Shown here piece by piece: positions 53,848-61,813 of a stretch of 64,000 bases of DNA (within the stretch, counting starts at the first letter, position 1; every line of letters starts with the position of its first letter). Below the pieces are notes generated by a model, which worked only from the letters and a program-made list of their open reading frames with translations, was not told the DNA's origin and searched no databases. Both the position numbers and the translations under genes were made by a program. The DNA comes from CAWAYR01 sp050250955. Its GTDB lineage: Bacteria > Acidobacteriota > Vicinamibacteria > Vicinamibacterales > UBA2999. Where the stretch lies: assembly GCA_050250955.1 (NCBI GenBank), contig JBFWNR010000013.1:1-64000 (forward strand), read 5' to 3'.

Positions 53848-53922
53848 TGGCTCCTCGGGCTGGATTCGAACCAGCAACCCTCCGGTTAACAGCCGGATGC
53901 TCTGCCGTTGAGCTACCGAGGA
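53848..53922 (-). tRNA. tRNA-Asn (GTT)
   Basis: A complete cloverleaf on the minus strand: acceptor stem TCCTCGG/CCGAGGA (53916-53922 with 53852-53858), T-loop GGTTCGAATCC, and anticodon loop CTGTTAACC giving anticodon GTT. The CCA end is encoded (53848-53850). It lies alone between the kinase gene and the ABC operon; nothing else is seen in the flanks of about 226 and 138 bp apart from the promoter at 54049. Confidence 0.95.
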
Positions 53923-54048
53923 ACGGGCAGGAACGTCGGGCCCTCGGACACACACCTGACGGCCCGGACGAACCCTCATCGTAAACCGAAGCCCACGCGA
54001 GCCGCAAGCCGACGACGCCCGGGGACGTGAGGCCGCCGGGGCGGGTCA

Positions 54049-54054
54049 TAGACT
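54049..54054 (+). promoter_or_regulatory. -10-like hexamer before the ABC operon
   Basis: TAGACT ends 6 nt before the GTG at 54061, and no ribosome binding site is present, which fits a leaderless mRNA. Confidence 0.35.
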
Positions 54055-54060
54055 GTAATC

Positions 54061-54738
54061 GTGCCGCTCGTCGTCGCCCGTGACCTCGCCAGGACCTACA
54101 CCGGTGGCGCCGCCCCGGTGGCAGCCCTGCGCGGCGTCTCACTCACCCTCGAGGCCGGCGACTTCGTGGCGCTGATGGGGCCGTCGGGCTGCGGCAAGTC
54201 GACGCTGCTGCATCTCTGCGGGGCCATGGACCGGCCGACCTCGGGCTCACTGGCCATCGAGGACCGCGACCTCACCACCCTCGACGACGATGCCCTCACG
54301 CGCCTGCGCCGCGACCGCATCGGCTTCGTGTTCCAGTTCTTCAACCTGCTGCCCACGCTCACCCTCGGCGACAACATCGCCCTGCCGCTGCTGCTCGCCG
54401 GCACGCCGGTGGGCGAGGCCGAGCGGCGGGCCCGCGGGCTGGCCGAACGGGTCGGCCTGATCCGACGGCTCGACCACTACCCCCAGCAGGTGTCGGGCGG
54501 TGAGGCGCAGCGCGCCGCCATCGCCCGGGCGCTGGTCCACCAGCCGGCGCTGGTCATCGCCGACGAGCCCACCGGCAACCTCGACTCGGCCAACGGCGCC
54601 GCGGTGCTGGCGCTCCTCGCCGAGTTGAATCGCGACCTCGGCATCACGCTGCTCCTGGCCACGCACGCCGAGGAGGTCGCCCGCGCCGCGCACCGCGTCG
54701 TAAGGTTGCGCGACGGCCAGCTCGACCCGGCGGCATGA
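54061..54738 (+). CDS. ABC transporter ATP-binding protein (LolD/MacB/AttE type)
   Basis: 225 residues. Walker A GPSGCGKST (40-48), Q-loop FVFQFFNLLPTLT, signature VSGGEAQR and Walker B LVIADEPTGNLDS are intact. It pairs with the FtsX-type permease encoded directly downstream; the stop overlaps that gene's ATG (ATGA, 54735). Together with the following lipocalin-like gene the set matches AttEFGH-type systems of unknown cargo. The start is GTG at 54061. Confidence 0.92.
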   Translation: MPLVVARDLARTYTGGAAPVAALRGVSLTLEAGDFVALMGPSGCGKSTLLHLCGAMDRPTSGSLAIEDRDLTTLDDDALTRLRRDRIGFVFQFFNLLPTLTLGDNIALPLLLAGTPVGEAERRARGLAERVGLIRRLDHYPQQVSGGEAQRAAIARALVHQPALVIADEPTGNLDSANGAAVLALLAELNRDLGITLLLATHAEEVARAAHRVVRLRDGQLDPAA

Positions 54739-57386
54739 CCCGTCTTTTCGTCCAGTTCGTCGTCCGGCGGCTGGTCGGCGAGCCGGTGCGCACCCTCACC
54801 ACCGCCGCCGGCATCGCCCTCGGCGTGGCGATGGTGGTCGCCATCCAGCTCACCAACGCCAGCTCGGTGCGCGGCTTCGAGACCGCGCTCGAGACGGTGT
54901 CGGGCCGGGCGTCCATCGACATCACCGCGCCGGGTGGCATCGACGAGACGCTGCTGCCCGAGCTCGGCTGGCTGCGCCAGTTCGGTCCGGCGGCGCCGGT
55001 CATCGAGGGCGAGATGGCGCTGGTCACCGGCGAGATGCCGGCGGAGTTCCGCCCGCGCCGCACCGAGGCCGTCAAGGTGCTCGGCATCGACATCCTCCGC
55101 GATCGGACGGTGCGCGAGTACGCCGTGGCGCAGTATGCCGGCCAGGGCGGCCAGCCCACGACGCCGGCCGACGCGCTCACCACGCAGCAGTTCCTGGACC
55201 TGCTGACCAGCCCCGACAGCGTCGTCATCACCGAGAAGCTGGCCCGCCGGCGCGGCTACGCCCTGGGCGACTCCATCCGGTTGATGACCGGCGACCGCGT
55301 CAGCACTTACGTGGTCCGCGGCCTGCTCGCCGACCGCGGCCCGGCGCGGGTGATGGACGGCAGCTTCGTGCTGATGGACATCGCCGCGGCGCAGCTGGCG
55401 TTCGCCCGCCTCGGCCGCATCGACCGGCTCGACGTGCCGCTGACGGGCACGGCGGACATCCTCGACCCGTCGGCGGTGCCGACCAGCGCCGAGATTGACG
55501 CCGCCGTCGCCGCCATCGCCGCCCGCCTGCCGCCCGGGCTCACCGCCGGACGGCCGTCACGGCGCGGCGAACAGGTCGAGCGGATGCTGGCGGCGTTCCA
55601 TCTGAACCTGGCGGCGCTGTCGTGGGTAGCGCTGGTGGTCGGGCTGTTCCTGGTCTACAACACCGCGACCACCAACGTCCTGGCGCGGCGCGAGGAGATC
55701 GGCATGCTGCGGGCACTGGGTGTCACCCGCCGCCAGGTGCTGACGCTCTTCCTCGGCGAGGCGGCGCTCCTCGGCCTGGCCGGCACCGCCGCCGGCATCG
55801 GCGTCGGGCGTCTGCTCGCCGACTGGGCGGTGGGCCTCACCGGCGCCACCGTGAGCACGCTCTACATCGCCACCGCCGCGGCGCCGCCGGATCTTGGCGC
55901 GGCCCACGTGCTGCTCGCGGTGGCGATCGGCGTGCCGCTGTCGCTGCTGGCGGCGGCGCTGCCGGCGCGCGAGGCGTCGCGGGTGCCGCCGACGGCGGCG
56001 ATTCGCGGCCACGACCGCCTCGAGTCACGGGTGCGCATCCACGCCCGGACGATCGTCGCGCCACTGGCCGTGCTCGCCCTGGCGTTCGTGCTGACCCGGC
56101 TCGGGCCGGTGGACGGGCGCCCGGTGTTCGGCTACGCCGCCGCCCTGGCGATCGTCGTCGGGACGGCGCTGCTGGTGCCGCCGCTGCTCTTCGTGATGGC
56201 CCGGGCCGTGCGGGGGCCACTGCGCCGGCGGCTGGGCGCCGAAGGCCTGCTCGCGCATGCCCACCTCGCCAGCGCGATCCCGCGGCTGGCGATCTCGGTG
56301 GCGGCGCTGGCCGTCAGCCTGGCGATGATGGTCGCGGTGGCCGTGATGATCGGCAGCTTCCGCGACACGGTGGTCTACTGGGTCGGCCAGACGCTGCGCG
56401 CCGACCTCTTCGTCGGCCCCGGCGTGCAGCCCACGGTGGGGTCGTCGCAGACGCTGTCGGCGGACGTCATCGACGCGGTGCGCCGGCACCCGCAGGTGGA
56501 GGCGGTGGACACCTTCCGCAACACCGATCTGGTCTATCGCGGCAACCTGGTGGTGCTCGGCGCCGGCCAGTTCGAGGTGGTGCGCGCGCACGGTGCCCTG
56601 CTCTTCAAGGCCCCGGCCGACGGGAAGGCGGCGCTGGCCCGGGCGATCGGCCGCGACGCGGTGGTGGTATCCGAGCCGTTCGCCAATCGCTACGGCGTCG
56701 GGCCGGGTGCGACCATCTCGCTCCCCACGCCGGCCGGCGACCGGCCCTTCACGGTGGAGGGCGTCTACTACGACTACGCCGTCGATCGCGGCGTCGTCGC
56801 CATGGACCGGGCCACCTTCGCCCGTCACTTCGGCGACCAGCCGCCGACCAGCCTGGCCGTCTACCTGCAGGACGGCGCCGATCCCGAGGCGGTGCGCGCC
56901 AGCCTCCTCGACGGGCTCGACGACGGCCGGCGCGTCTTCGTCTACACCAACCGGTCGCTGCGCGCCGAGGTGCTGCGCATCTTCGACAGCACCTTCGCGA
57001 TCACCTACGCCCTCGAGCTCATCGCCATCGTCGTCGCCATGCTCGGCGTCGCGGCGACGCTCGTCACGCTGGTGATCGAGCGACGGCGCGAGCTGGCCAT
57101 GCTGCGCCTCATCGGCGCCGCCACCCGCCAGGTGCAGCGCCTGGTCGTGGTCGAGGCGGCGCTCATCGGCACCGCCAGCATGGCCATCGGGCTGGTGGTC
57201 GGTCTGGCGCTCTCGCTGGTCCTGGTGTTCGTGATCAACGTGCAGAGCTTCGGCTGGACGATCCAGTTCCGGGTGCCGTGGCCGTTCCTGGTCCAGGTGT
57301 CGGCGCTGGTGGTCGCCGCCACGGCGCTGGCCGGCCTGCTGCCGGCGCGGCGCGCGGCGCGGCTGGTGGTGGAGCACGAGGAATGA
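54735..57386 (+). CDS. FtsX-family ABC permease (two fused FtsX modules)
   Basis: 883 residues. An N-terminal helix is followed by a periplasmic MacB-like domain and an FtsX bundle (about 285-420); a central hydrophobic segment comes next, then a second periplasmic domain and FtsX bundle ending LLPARRAARLVVEHEE. The duplicated layout replaces the two separate permeases AttF and AttG. It is coupled by ATGA overlaps to the ATPase gene upstream and to the lipocalin-like gene downstream (57383). It probably moves a lipid or lipoprotein-like compound out of the inner membrane, by analogy to LolCDE and MacB. Confidence 0.9.
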   Translation: MTRLFVQFVVRRLVGEPVRTLTTAAGIALGVAMVVAIQLTNASSVRGFETALETVSGRASIDITAPGGIDETLLPELGWLRQFGPAAPVIEGEMALVTGEMPAEFRPRRTEAVKVLGIDILRDRTVREYAVAQYAGQGGQPTTPADALTTQQFLDLLTSPDSVVITEKLARRRGYALGDSIRLMTGDRVSTYVVRGLLADRGPARVMDGSFVLMDIAAAQLAFARLGRIDRLDVPLTGTADILDPSAVPTSAEIDAAVAAIAARLPPGLTAGRPSRRGEQVERMLAAFHLNLAALSWVALVVGLFLVYNTATTNVLARREEIGMLRALGVTRRQVLTLFLGEAALLGLAGTAAGIGVGRLLADWAVGLTGATVSTLYIATAAAPPDLGAAHVLLAVAIGVPLSLLAAALPAREASRVPPTAAIRGHDRLESRVRIHARTIVAPLAVLALAFVLTRLGPVDGRPVFGYAAALAIVVGTALLVPPLLFVMARAVRGPLRRRLGAEGLLAHAHLASAIPRLAISVAALAVSLAMMVAVAVMIGSFRDTVVYWVGQTLRADLFVGPGVQPTVGSSQTLSADVIDAVRRHPQVEAVDTFRNTDLVYRGNLVVLGAGQFEVVRAHGALLFKAPADGKAALARAIGRDAVVVSEPFANRYGVGPGATISLPTPAGDRPFTVEGVYYDYAVDRGVVAMDRATFARHFGDQPPTSLAVYLQDGADPEAVRASLLDGLDDGRRVFVYTNRSLRAEVLRIFDSTFAITYALELIAIVVAMLGVAATLVTLVIERRRELAMLRLIGAATRQVQRLVVVEAALIGTASMAIGLVVGLALSLVLVFVINVQSFGWTIQFRVPWPFLVQVSALVVAATALAGLLPARRAARLVVEHEE

Positions 57387-58513
57387 CGACGAGACAGCGG
57401 CCAGCGGCTAGGGGCTGGCGGCTAGCCTGCCTGTTCGCGCTCGCTTCGCTCGCGCCGGTGTTCGCTCAAGGCGAGTGGCGGGAGGCGACAGCGGGCTACA
57501 CGTTCGAGTTCCCGCGCGATCATGCCAGCCACCCCGAGTTCCGGATCGAGTGGTGGTACTACACCGGCAATGTCGCGACCCCGTCGGGCCGGCGCTTCGG
57601 CTACCAGATCACGTTCTTCCGCGTCGGGGTGGACAAGACGCCGGCGAATCCGTCGCGCTGGGCGGTGCGCGACCTGCACATGGCCCACCTGGCGGTGTCG
57701 GATCCGCAGGGCCGGCGCTACCGCTACGACGAGCGGCTCAGCCGCAGCGGCCCCGGCCTGGCCGGCGCCGCCACCGATCGCTACGCGGTCTGGAACGACG
57801 ACTGGCGCGCCGGGCTGAACGGGCCGGGCCAGCACGTGCTGGCCGCCGCCGGGCACGGCGTCGCGCTCGATCTCGTGCTCGACCCGGGCAAGCCGCCGGC
57901 CGTCAACGGCCGCGACGGCATCAGCCAGAAGGGGGCGCAGGCGGGCAACGCCTCCCACTACTACTCGCTCACCCGCATGCCGACGCGCGGCACGCTGGTC
58001 GTCGACGGCGAGCGCTTCGAGGTCAGCGGCGACAGCTGGATGGACCACGAGTTCGGCACCAGCTTCCTGGAGCCCGAGCAGCAGGGCTGGGACTGGCTTT
58101 CGATCCAGCTGGCCGACGGCCGCGAGCTGATGCTCTACCAGCTGCGGCGCGGCGACGGCAGCCGCGACCCGCGGTCGAGCGGCACGCTGGTGGCGGCCGA
58201 CGGCCGCACCACGCACCTGGACGAGGCGGACTTCACCCTCACGCCGGGCCGCACGGTACGGGCGACGTCCGGGGCGACCTATCCGGTGGCGTGGACGGTG
58301 GCAGTGCCCTCGCAGCGCCTGACCCTCGAGGTGTCGACGCCGCTCGACGACCAGGAGCTGGCCACGCTCGGCGCCGGCGTCACCTATTGGGAAGGGATGA
58401 TCGAGGTCCGCGGGCTGGTCGCCGGTCAACCGGTGAGCGGCCGCGGCTACCTCGAGATGACCGGCTACAACGGCAGCCTGGGTCGGGTGATGAGCCTCGG
58501 CGGCGGACGCTGA
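57383..58513 (+). CDS. AttH/CrtC-type lipocalin-like exported protein
   Basis: 376 residues with a signal peptide (about 1-28, ending VFAQ). The family core is plain: FPRDHASHPEFRIEWWYYTGNV at the start (quoted in part), GYQITFFRVGV, YSLTRMPTRGTL, SWMDHEFGTSFL and WDWLSIQLADGRELMLYQLR. These are the marks of the AttH/hydroxyneurosporene-synthase superfamily, which binds hydrophobic molecules. Its coupling to an ABC transporter by an ATGA overlap fits AttH as the periplasmic partner; a carotenoid hydratase role is unlikely because no carotenoid genes are near. Confidence 0.88.
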   Translation: MTTRQRPAARGWRLACLFALASLAPVFAQGEWREATAGYTFEFPRDHASHPEFRIEWWYYTGNVATPSGRRFGYQITFFRVGVDKTPANPSRWAVRDLHMAHLAVSDPQGRRYRYDERLSRSGPGLAGAATDRYAVWNDDWRAGLNGPGQHVLAAAGHGVALDLVLDPGKPPAVNGRDGISQKGAQAGNASHYYSLTRMPTRGTLVVDGERFEVSGDSWMDHEFGTSFLEPEQQGWDWLSIQLADGRELMLYQLRRGDGSRDPRSSGTLVAADGRTTHLDEADFTLTPGRTVRATSGATYPVAWTVAVPSQRLTLEVSTPLDDQELATLGAGVTYWEGMIEVRGLVAGQPVSGRGYLEMTGYNGSLGRVMSLGGGR

Positions 58514-58528
58514 GCGCGCGCCGACGCG

Positions 58529-59152
58529 CTACTTCCGGCTCTTGACGACGCGGCCGCCCTGGCCGCCGGTGACGTAGAGCTGGGCGAGCACGCCGACCAG
58601 GCCGAGCAGCAGCCACATCCACGGCACCCACGCCTGGCCGGGCGCCGGCTGCATCGGGTAGGGCACCCACACGTCGCCGGCGGCGGCGGCCGCCAGCTTC
58701 TCGCGATCGCCGGTCAGCGCGAGCACGCCGACCAGCACGGCCCACGCCCCTGCGAAGGCGGTGCCGACGATGGTCACGTAGCGCTGCAGCCACGTCGCCA
58801 TCCAGGCCCCGGCGACGGCGGCGAGCACCACCAGGTAGGGATGCGGGTCGCGACCGAGCTGGCCGGCCGCCAGCGTGACCGCCAGCGCGCCGAGACCGGC
58901 GCCAACCAGCGCCACGCCGATGAACGACGCCGCCACCATGATCACCGCGCCGATCAGGCCGCCGACCAGGAACACGCCGGCCATGTAGGCGGTGTCGCCG
59001 GTGCCGAGGATGGAACTGGCGGCCAGCCCGCCGATGATGAAGCCGAACGCGCCGAGCACCCACCACAGCAGCCGGTAGCCGGCCAGGCAGGCCATCGCGC
59101 CGCACAGCAGCAGCACGATGGCGGCGGGCATCTGGTAGGTCAGCGGCAGCAT
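58529..59152 (-). CDS. DUF4203-like multi-pass membrane protein
   Basis: 207 residues with about seven hydrophobic helices (for example VLLLCGAMACLAGYRLLWWV, VGGLIGAVIMVAASFIGVAL) and glycine-rich packing motifs, resembling TMEM198/DUF4203-type proteins. No catalytic motif is seen. It is 36 bp from the recR stop on the same strand and may be co-transcribed with it. It ends 15 bp from the convergent AttH-like gene. Function unknown. Confidence 0.75.
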   Translation of the reverse strand: MLPLTYQMPAAIVLLLCGAMACLAGYRLLWWVLGAFGFIIGGLAASSILGTGDTAYMAGVFLVGGLIGAVIMVAASFIGVALVGAGLGALAVTLAAGQLGRDPHPYLVVLAAVAGAWMATWLQRYVTIVGTAFAGAWAVLVGVLALTGDREKLAAAAAGDVWVPYPMQPAPGQAWVPWMWLLLGLVGVLAQLYVTGGQGGRVVKSRK

Positions 59153-59188
59153 CGGTGGCGGAGGTCCGGGGGGCGGCGCGCGCGGCCG

Positions 59189-59785
59189 TCAGGAGACGTC
59201 GCGGCGGCCTTCCATCGCCTTGCCCATGGTGAGTTCGTCGGCGTACTCGAGATCGCTGCCCACCGGGATGCCGGTGGCGATGCGCGTCACCCGGACGCCG
59301 AGCGGACGCAGCAGCCGGGCCAGGTAGATGGCGGTGGCCTCGCCCTCCACCGTGGGGCTGGTGGCGAGGATCACCTCGTCGACCCGTCCGCCGTCGAGCC
59401 GGGCGAGCAGCGGCTTGATCTTCAGATCGTCCGGCCCGACCCCCTGGAGCGGCGAGATGGTGCCCATCAGCACGTGGTAGACGCCGCGGAACCCCCGCGA
59501 CTTCTCGATCACGGCGACGTTCTGCGGCTCCTCCACCACGCAGATCAGCCGCTGGTCGCGGCTGTCGTCGGCGCAGTAGCGGCACGGGTCGACGTCGGTG
59601 ATGTTGTGGCAGACCGAGCAATAGGTGACGTGATCCTTGACGTGGCGGATCGCCTCGCACAGGCGCTCGGCGTCCTCGCGCGGCGTCCGGAGCACGTGGA
59701 AGGCCAGCCGCTGGGCGCTCTTGGCGCCGACGCCGGGCAGCTTGCGGAACTGTTCGATGAGCGCGTCGAGCGGACCGGGCAGCAC
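59189..59785 (-). CDS. recR: Recombination mediator RecR
   Basis: 198 residues, the standard RecR length. It has the N-terminal helix-hairpin-helix (LPGVGAKSAQRLAFH), the four-cysteine zinc site (C56, C59, C68, C71), and a Toprim domain starting LICVVEEPQNVAVIE with the conserved SPTVEGEATAIYL segment. It promotes RecFOR-dependent loading of RecA. The GTG start (59785) abuts the dnaX TAG stop without a gap, with GAGGAG as ribosome site inside the end of dnaX, so its translation is coupled. The ybaB gene that often separates dnaX and recR is missing here. Confidence 0.95.
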   Translation of the reverse strand: MLPGPLDALIEQFRKLPGVGAKSAQRLAFHVLRTPREDAERLCEAIRHVKDHVTYCSVCHNITDVDPCRYCADDSRDQRLICVVEEPQNVAVIEKSRGFRGVYHVLMGTISPLQGVGPDDLKIKPLLARLDGGRVDEVILATSPTVEGEATAIYLARLLRPLGVRVTRIATGIPVGSDLEYADELTMGKAMEGRRDVS

Positions 59786-61507
59786 CTACATCTCCTCGAT
59801 CTTGGTGCGTTCCACCGGGAAGATCTCGAGCAGCGCCTGCACGCCGGGATCGGCCAGGGCCTCCTGGCGCAGCTGGTCGTCGCTGGCGACGGACACCGGT
59901 GGGGTCCGCGGCGCCGGTGCCGGTGCCGCCACCGGCGACGGGGCGGGGGCGCCCGGCTCGGCGGGCGCCGTCACGGTGATGTCCACCGTCGCGTCCTGGC
60001 CCAGGGTCCTGGCGGCCAGCGACGCCAGCCACTCCCGGTTCTCCTCGCACTGCGCCCGCGGCACCTTCTGATTGGCCAGGAACGCGAAGCTGACGCGGCC
60101 GGGCGCCACGTCGATGCGGTAGGCCTGCGCCACCACCGCGTTGAAGAAGAACGGCTTGCCGGCCTTGATGGCGGCCAGGAACCGCTCGCGGGCATCGCCG
60201 CCGCCGGCCCCCGAAGCGGCCGTCGCCGTTGCCGCGGGTGCAGGAGGCGCGGCCGGCGCGGAACGCGGTGCAGAAGCTGCCGTCGGCTGCGGCGGGCGCG
60301 CCGCCGGCCGCGGGGCGACGGCGGCACGCGGCGCGGGTGCAGGCGCCGGCCGCGGCGCCGCCGCGGGCAGCCGGCCGCCGCTGCCCTCGAGCAGGTCGGC
60401 GAGCGGCACCAGCTTGCGCAGGTGCATCAGCCGCACCAGCGCCATCTCCATCTGGAAGCGCGGATGGTCGGAATGGCGGACGTCGAACTCGGCGCGGGTG
60501 AAGGCGTCGAAGGCGCGCAGCAGGTCCTCGCGCGAGTAGAGCGGGCCGATCGAGGTCAGCCGCGGCCGTTCGGCCTCGGCGGCCACGTCCGGATCCTTGA
60601 GTCGGGCGCTGTCGATCGACACCAGCAGCAGGTCGCGGGTGGCCCGGGCCAGCTCCCGGCACAGCAGCCGCAGGTCGTAGCCGCGCTCGATCGCCGACTC
60701 GACCAGCGCGAACGCCGCCGCGGCATCCTCGGCGGCCACCGCCTCGAGGATGTCGAAGACCAGCTCGCGGCCGACCAGGCCGAGCACCGACGTCACGTCC
60801 TCGACCGTGAAGGTGTCGCCGGCGAACGCCCGCACCTGATCGAAGGCGCTGAGCGAGTCGCGCATGCTGCCCTCGCCGGCGCGGGCCAGCAGCAGCAGCG
60901 CGTCGTCGGGCACGCTGATGCCCTCCTGCTCGGCCACGAAGCGGAGCCGGTCGGCCACCGTCCTGGACGAGATGGTCCGGAACTCGTAGATCTGCGACCG
61001 CGACAGCACGGTGTCGGGGATCTTCTGCAGCTCGGTGGTCGCCATCATGAAGACGACGTGCGGCGGCGGCTCCTCGATCGACTTGAGCAGGGCGTTGAAC
61101 GACGAGGCCGACAGCATGTGGACCTCGTCGATCAGGAACACCTTGTAGCGGTTGCGCACCGGGGCGATGGCCAGCCCCTCGATGATCACCTCGCGGACGT
61201 TGTCGACGCCGGTGTGGGTGGCGGCGTCGATCTCGAGGACGTCGATGTCGCGGCCCTCGGCGATCTCGACACAGGCCTCGCAGGTGCCGCACGGCGTCGG
61301 GGTCGGGCCCTGGGCGCAGTTGAGCGCGCGGGCCAGGATGCGTGCCGTGGTGGTCTTGCCGCAGCCGCGGGGCCCGGCGAAGACGAACGCCTGGGCGATG
61401 CGCTTCGATTTGAGGGCGTTGCGCAGGGTGCGGGTGACGGCCTGCTGGCCCAGCACGTCGTCGAGCGTCTGGGGCCGCCACTTCCGTGCGAGCGCCTGGT
61501 ATGCCAT
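59786..61507 (-). CDS. dnaX: DNA polymerase III subunit tau/gamma
   Basis: 573 residues. The AAA+ clamp-loader domain is complete: Walker A GPRGCGKTT (45-53), the zinc site C64, C73, C76, C79, Walker B FLIDEVHML, and the arginine-finger region TVLSRSQIYEF. The lid and oligomerisation domain runs to about 370, followed by a Pro/Ala-rich linker (about 385-445) and a C-terminal domain of about 120 residues. The ATG at 61507 gives the standard N-terminus (MAYQALARKWRPQTLDD). No internal frameshift signal for a gamma form is obvious. The SRP RNA gene lies just upstream on the same strand. Confidence 0.96.
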   Translation of the reverse strand: MAYQALARKWRPQTLDDVLGQQAVTRTLRNALKSKRIAQAFVFAGPRGCGKTTTARILARALNCAQGPTPTPCGTCEACVEIAEGRDIDVLEIDAATHTGVDNVREVIIEGLAIAPVRNRYKVFLIDEVHMLSASSFNALLKSIEEPPPHVVFMMATTELQKIPDTVLSRSQIYEFRTISSRTVADRLRFVAEQEGISVPDDALLLLARAGEGSMRDSLSAFDQVRAFAGDTFTVEDVTSVLGLVGRELVFDILEAVAAEDAAAAFALVESAIERGYDLRLLCRELARATRDLLLVSIDSARLKDPDVAAEAERPRLTSIGPLYSREDLLRAFDAFTRAEFDVRHSDHPRFQMEMALVRLMHLRKLVPLADLLEGSGGRLPAAAPRPAPAPAPRAAVAPRPAARPPQPTAASAPRSAPAAPPAPAATATAASGAGGGDARERFLAAIKAGKPFFFNAVVAQAYRIDVAPGRVSFAFLANQKVPRAQCEENREWLASLAARTLGQDATVDITVTAPAEPGAPAPSPVAAPAPAPRTPPVSVASDDQLRQEALADPGVQALLEIFPVERTKIEEM

Positions 61508-61540
61508 GGAGGTCCGCTAGTCGATCGGCTGGCGCGGACC

Positions 61541-61652
61541 CCACCGCAGCCCGGAGGGCCTGCAGCACATCTCAGGAGCTGCTGAGCGCTGCTGCCTTCC
61601 GGCCCTGACGCGGTTCGCAGACTGACATTGCACAGGTTCCGGGCCGCGGTGC
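61541..61652 (-). ncRNA. ffs: Signal recognition particle RNA, small (4.5S) bacterial type
   Basis: The minus strand contains the conserved SRP apical region GTCAGGGCCGGAAGGCAGCAG, quoted in part as GGGCCGGAAGGCAGCAGC with its GGAA tetraloop. It is closed by a long helix whose base is formed by GCACCGCGGCCCGGA (61638-61652) and TCCGGGCTGCGGTGG (61541-61555). The size of about 110 nt fits the short SRP RNA that binds Ffh for co-translational targeting. Its place directly before dnaX is common in bacteria. The exact ends may extend a few bases either way. Confidence 0.92.
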
Positions 61653-61813
61653 GGCCCGCCGTCCCGCGCGCCCGTGCTGGACGCGCGAAAAACGCCGGGA
61701 CGAACGTTCAGTGTAGCGTGCCGGGCCGCGCCCGGCAAGCCATACGGACGAGCTTCCATGCTAGGATGCGGCGCTCCCGTTCATTGAATTTGCACCATTT
61801 CCGGAGGTTTGCA

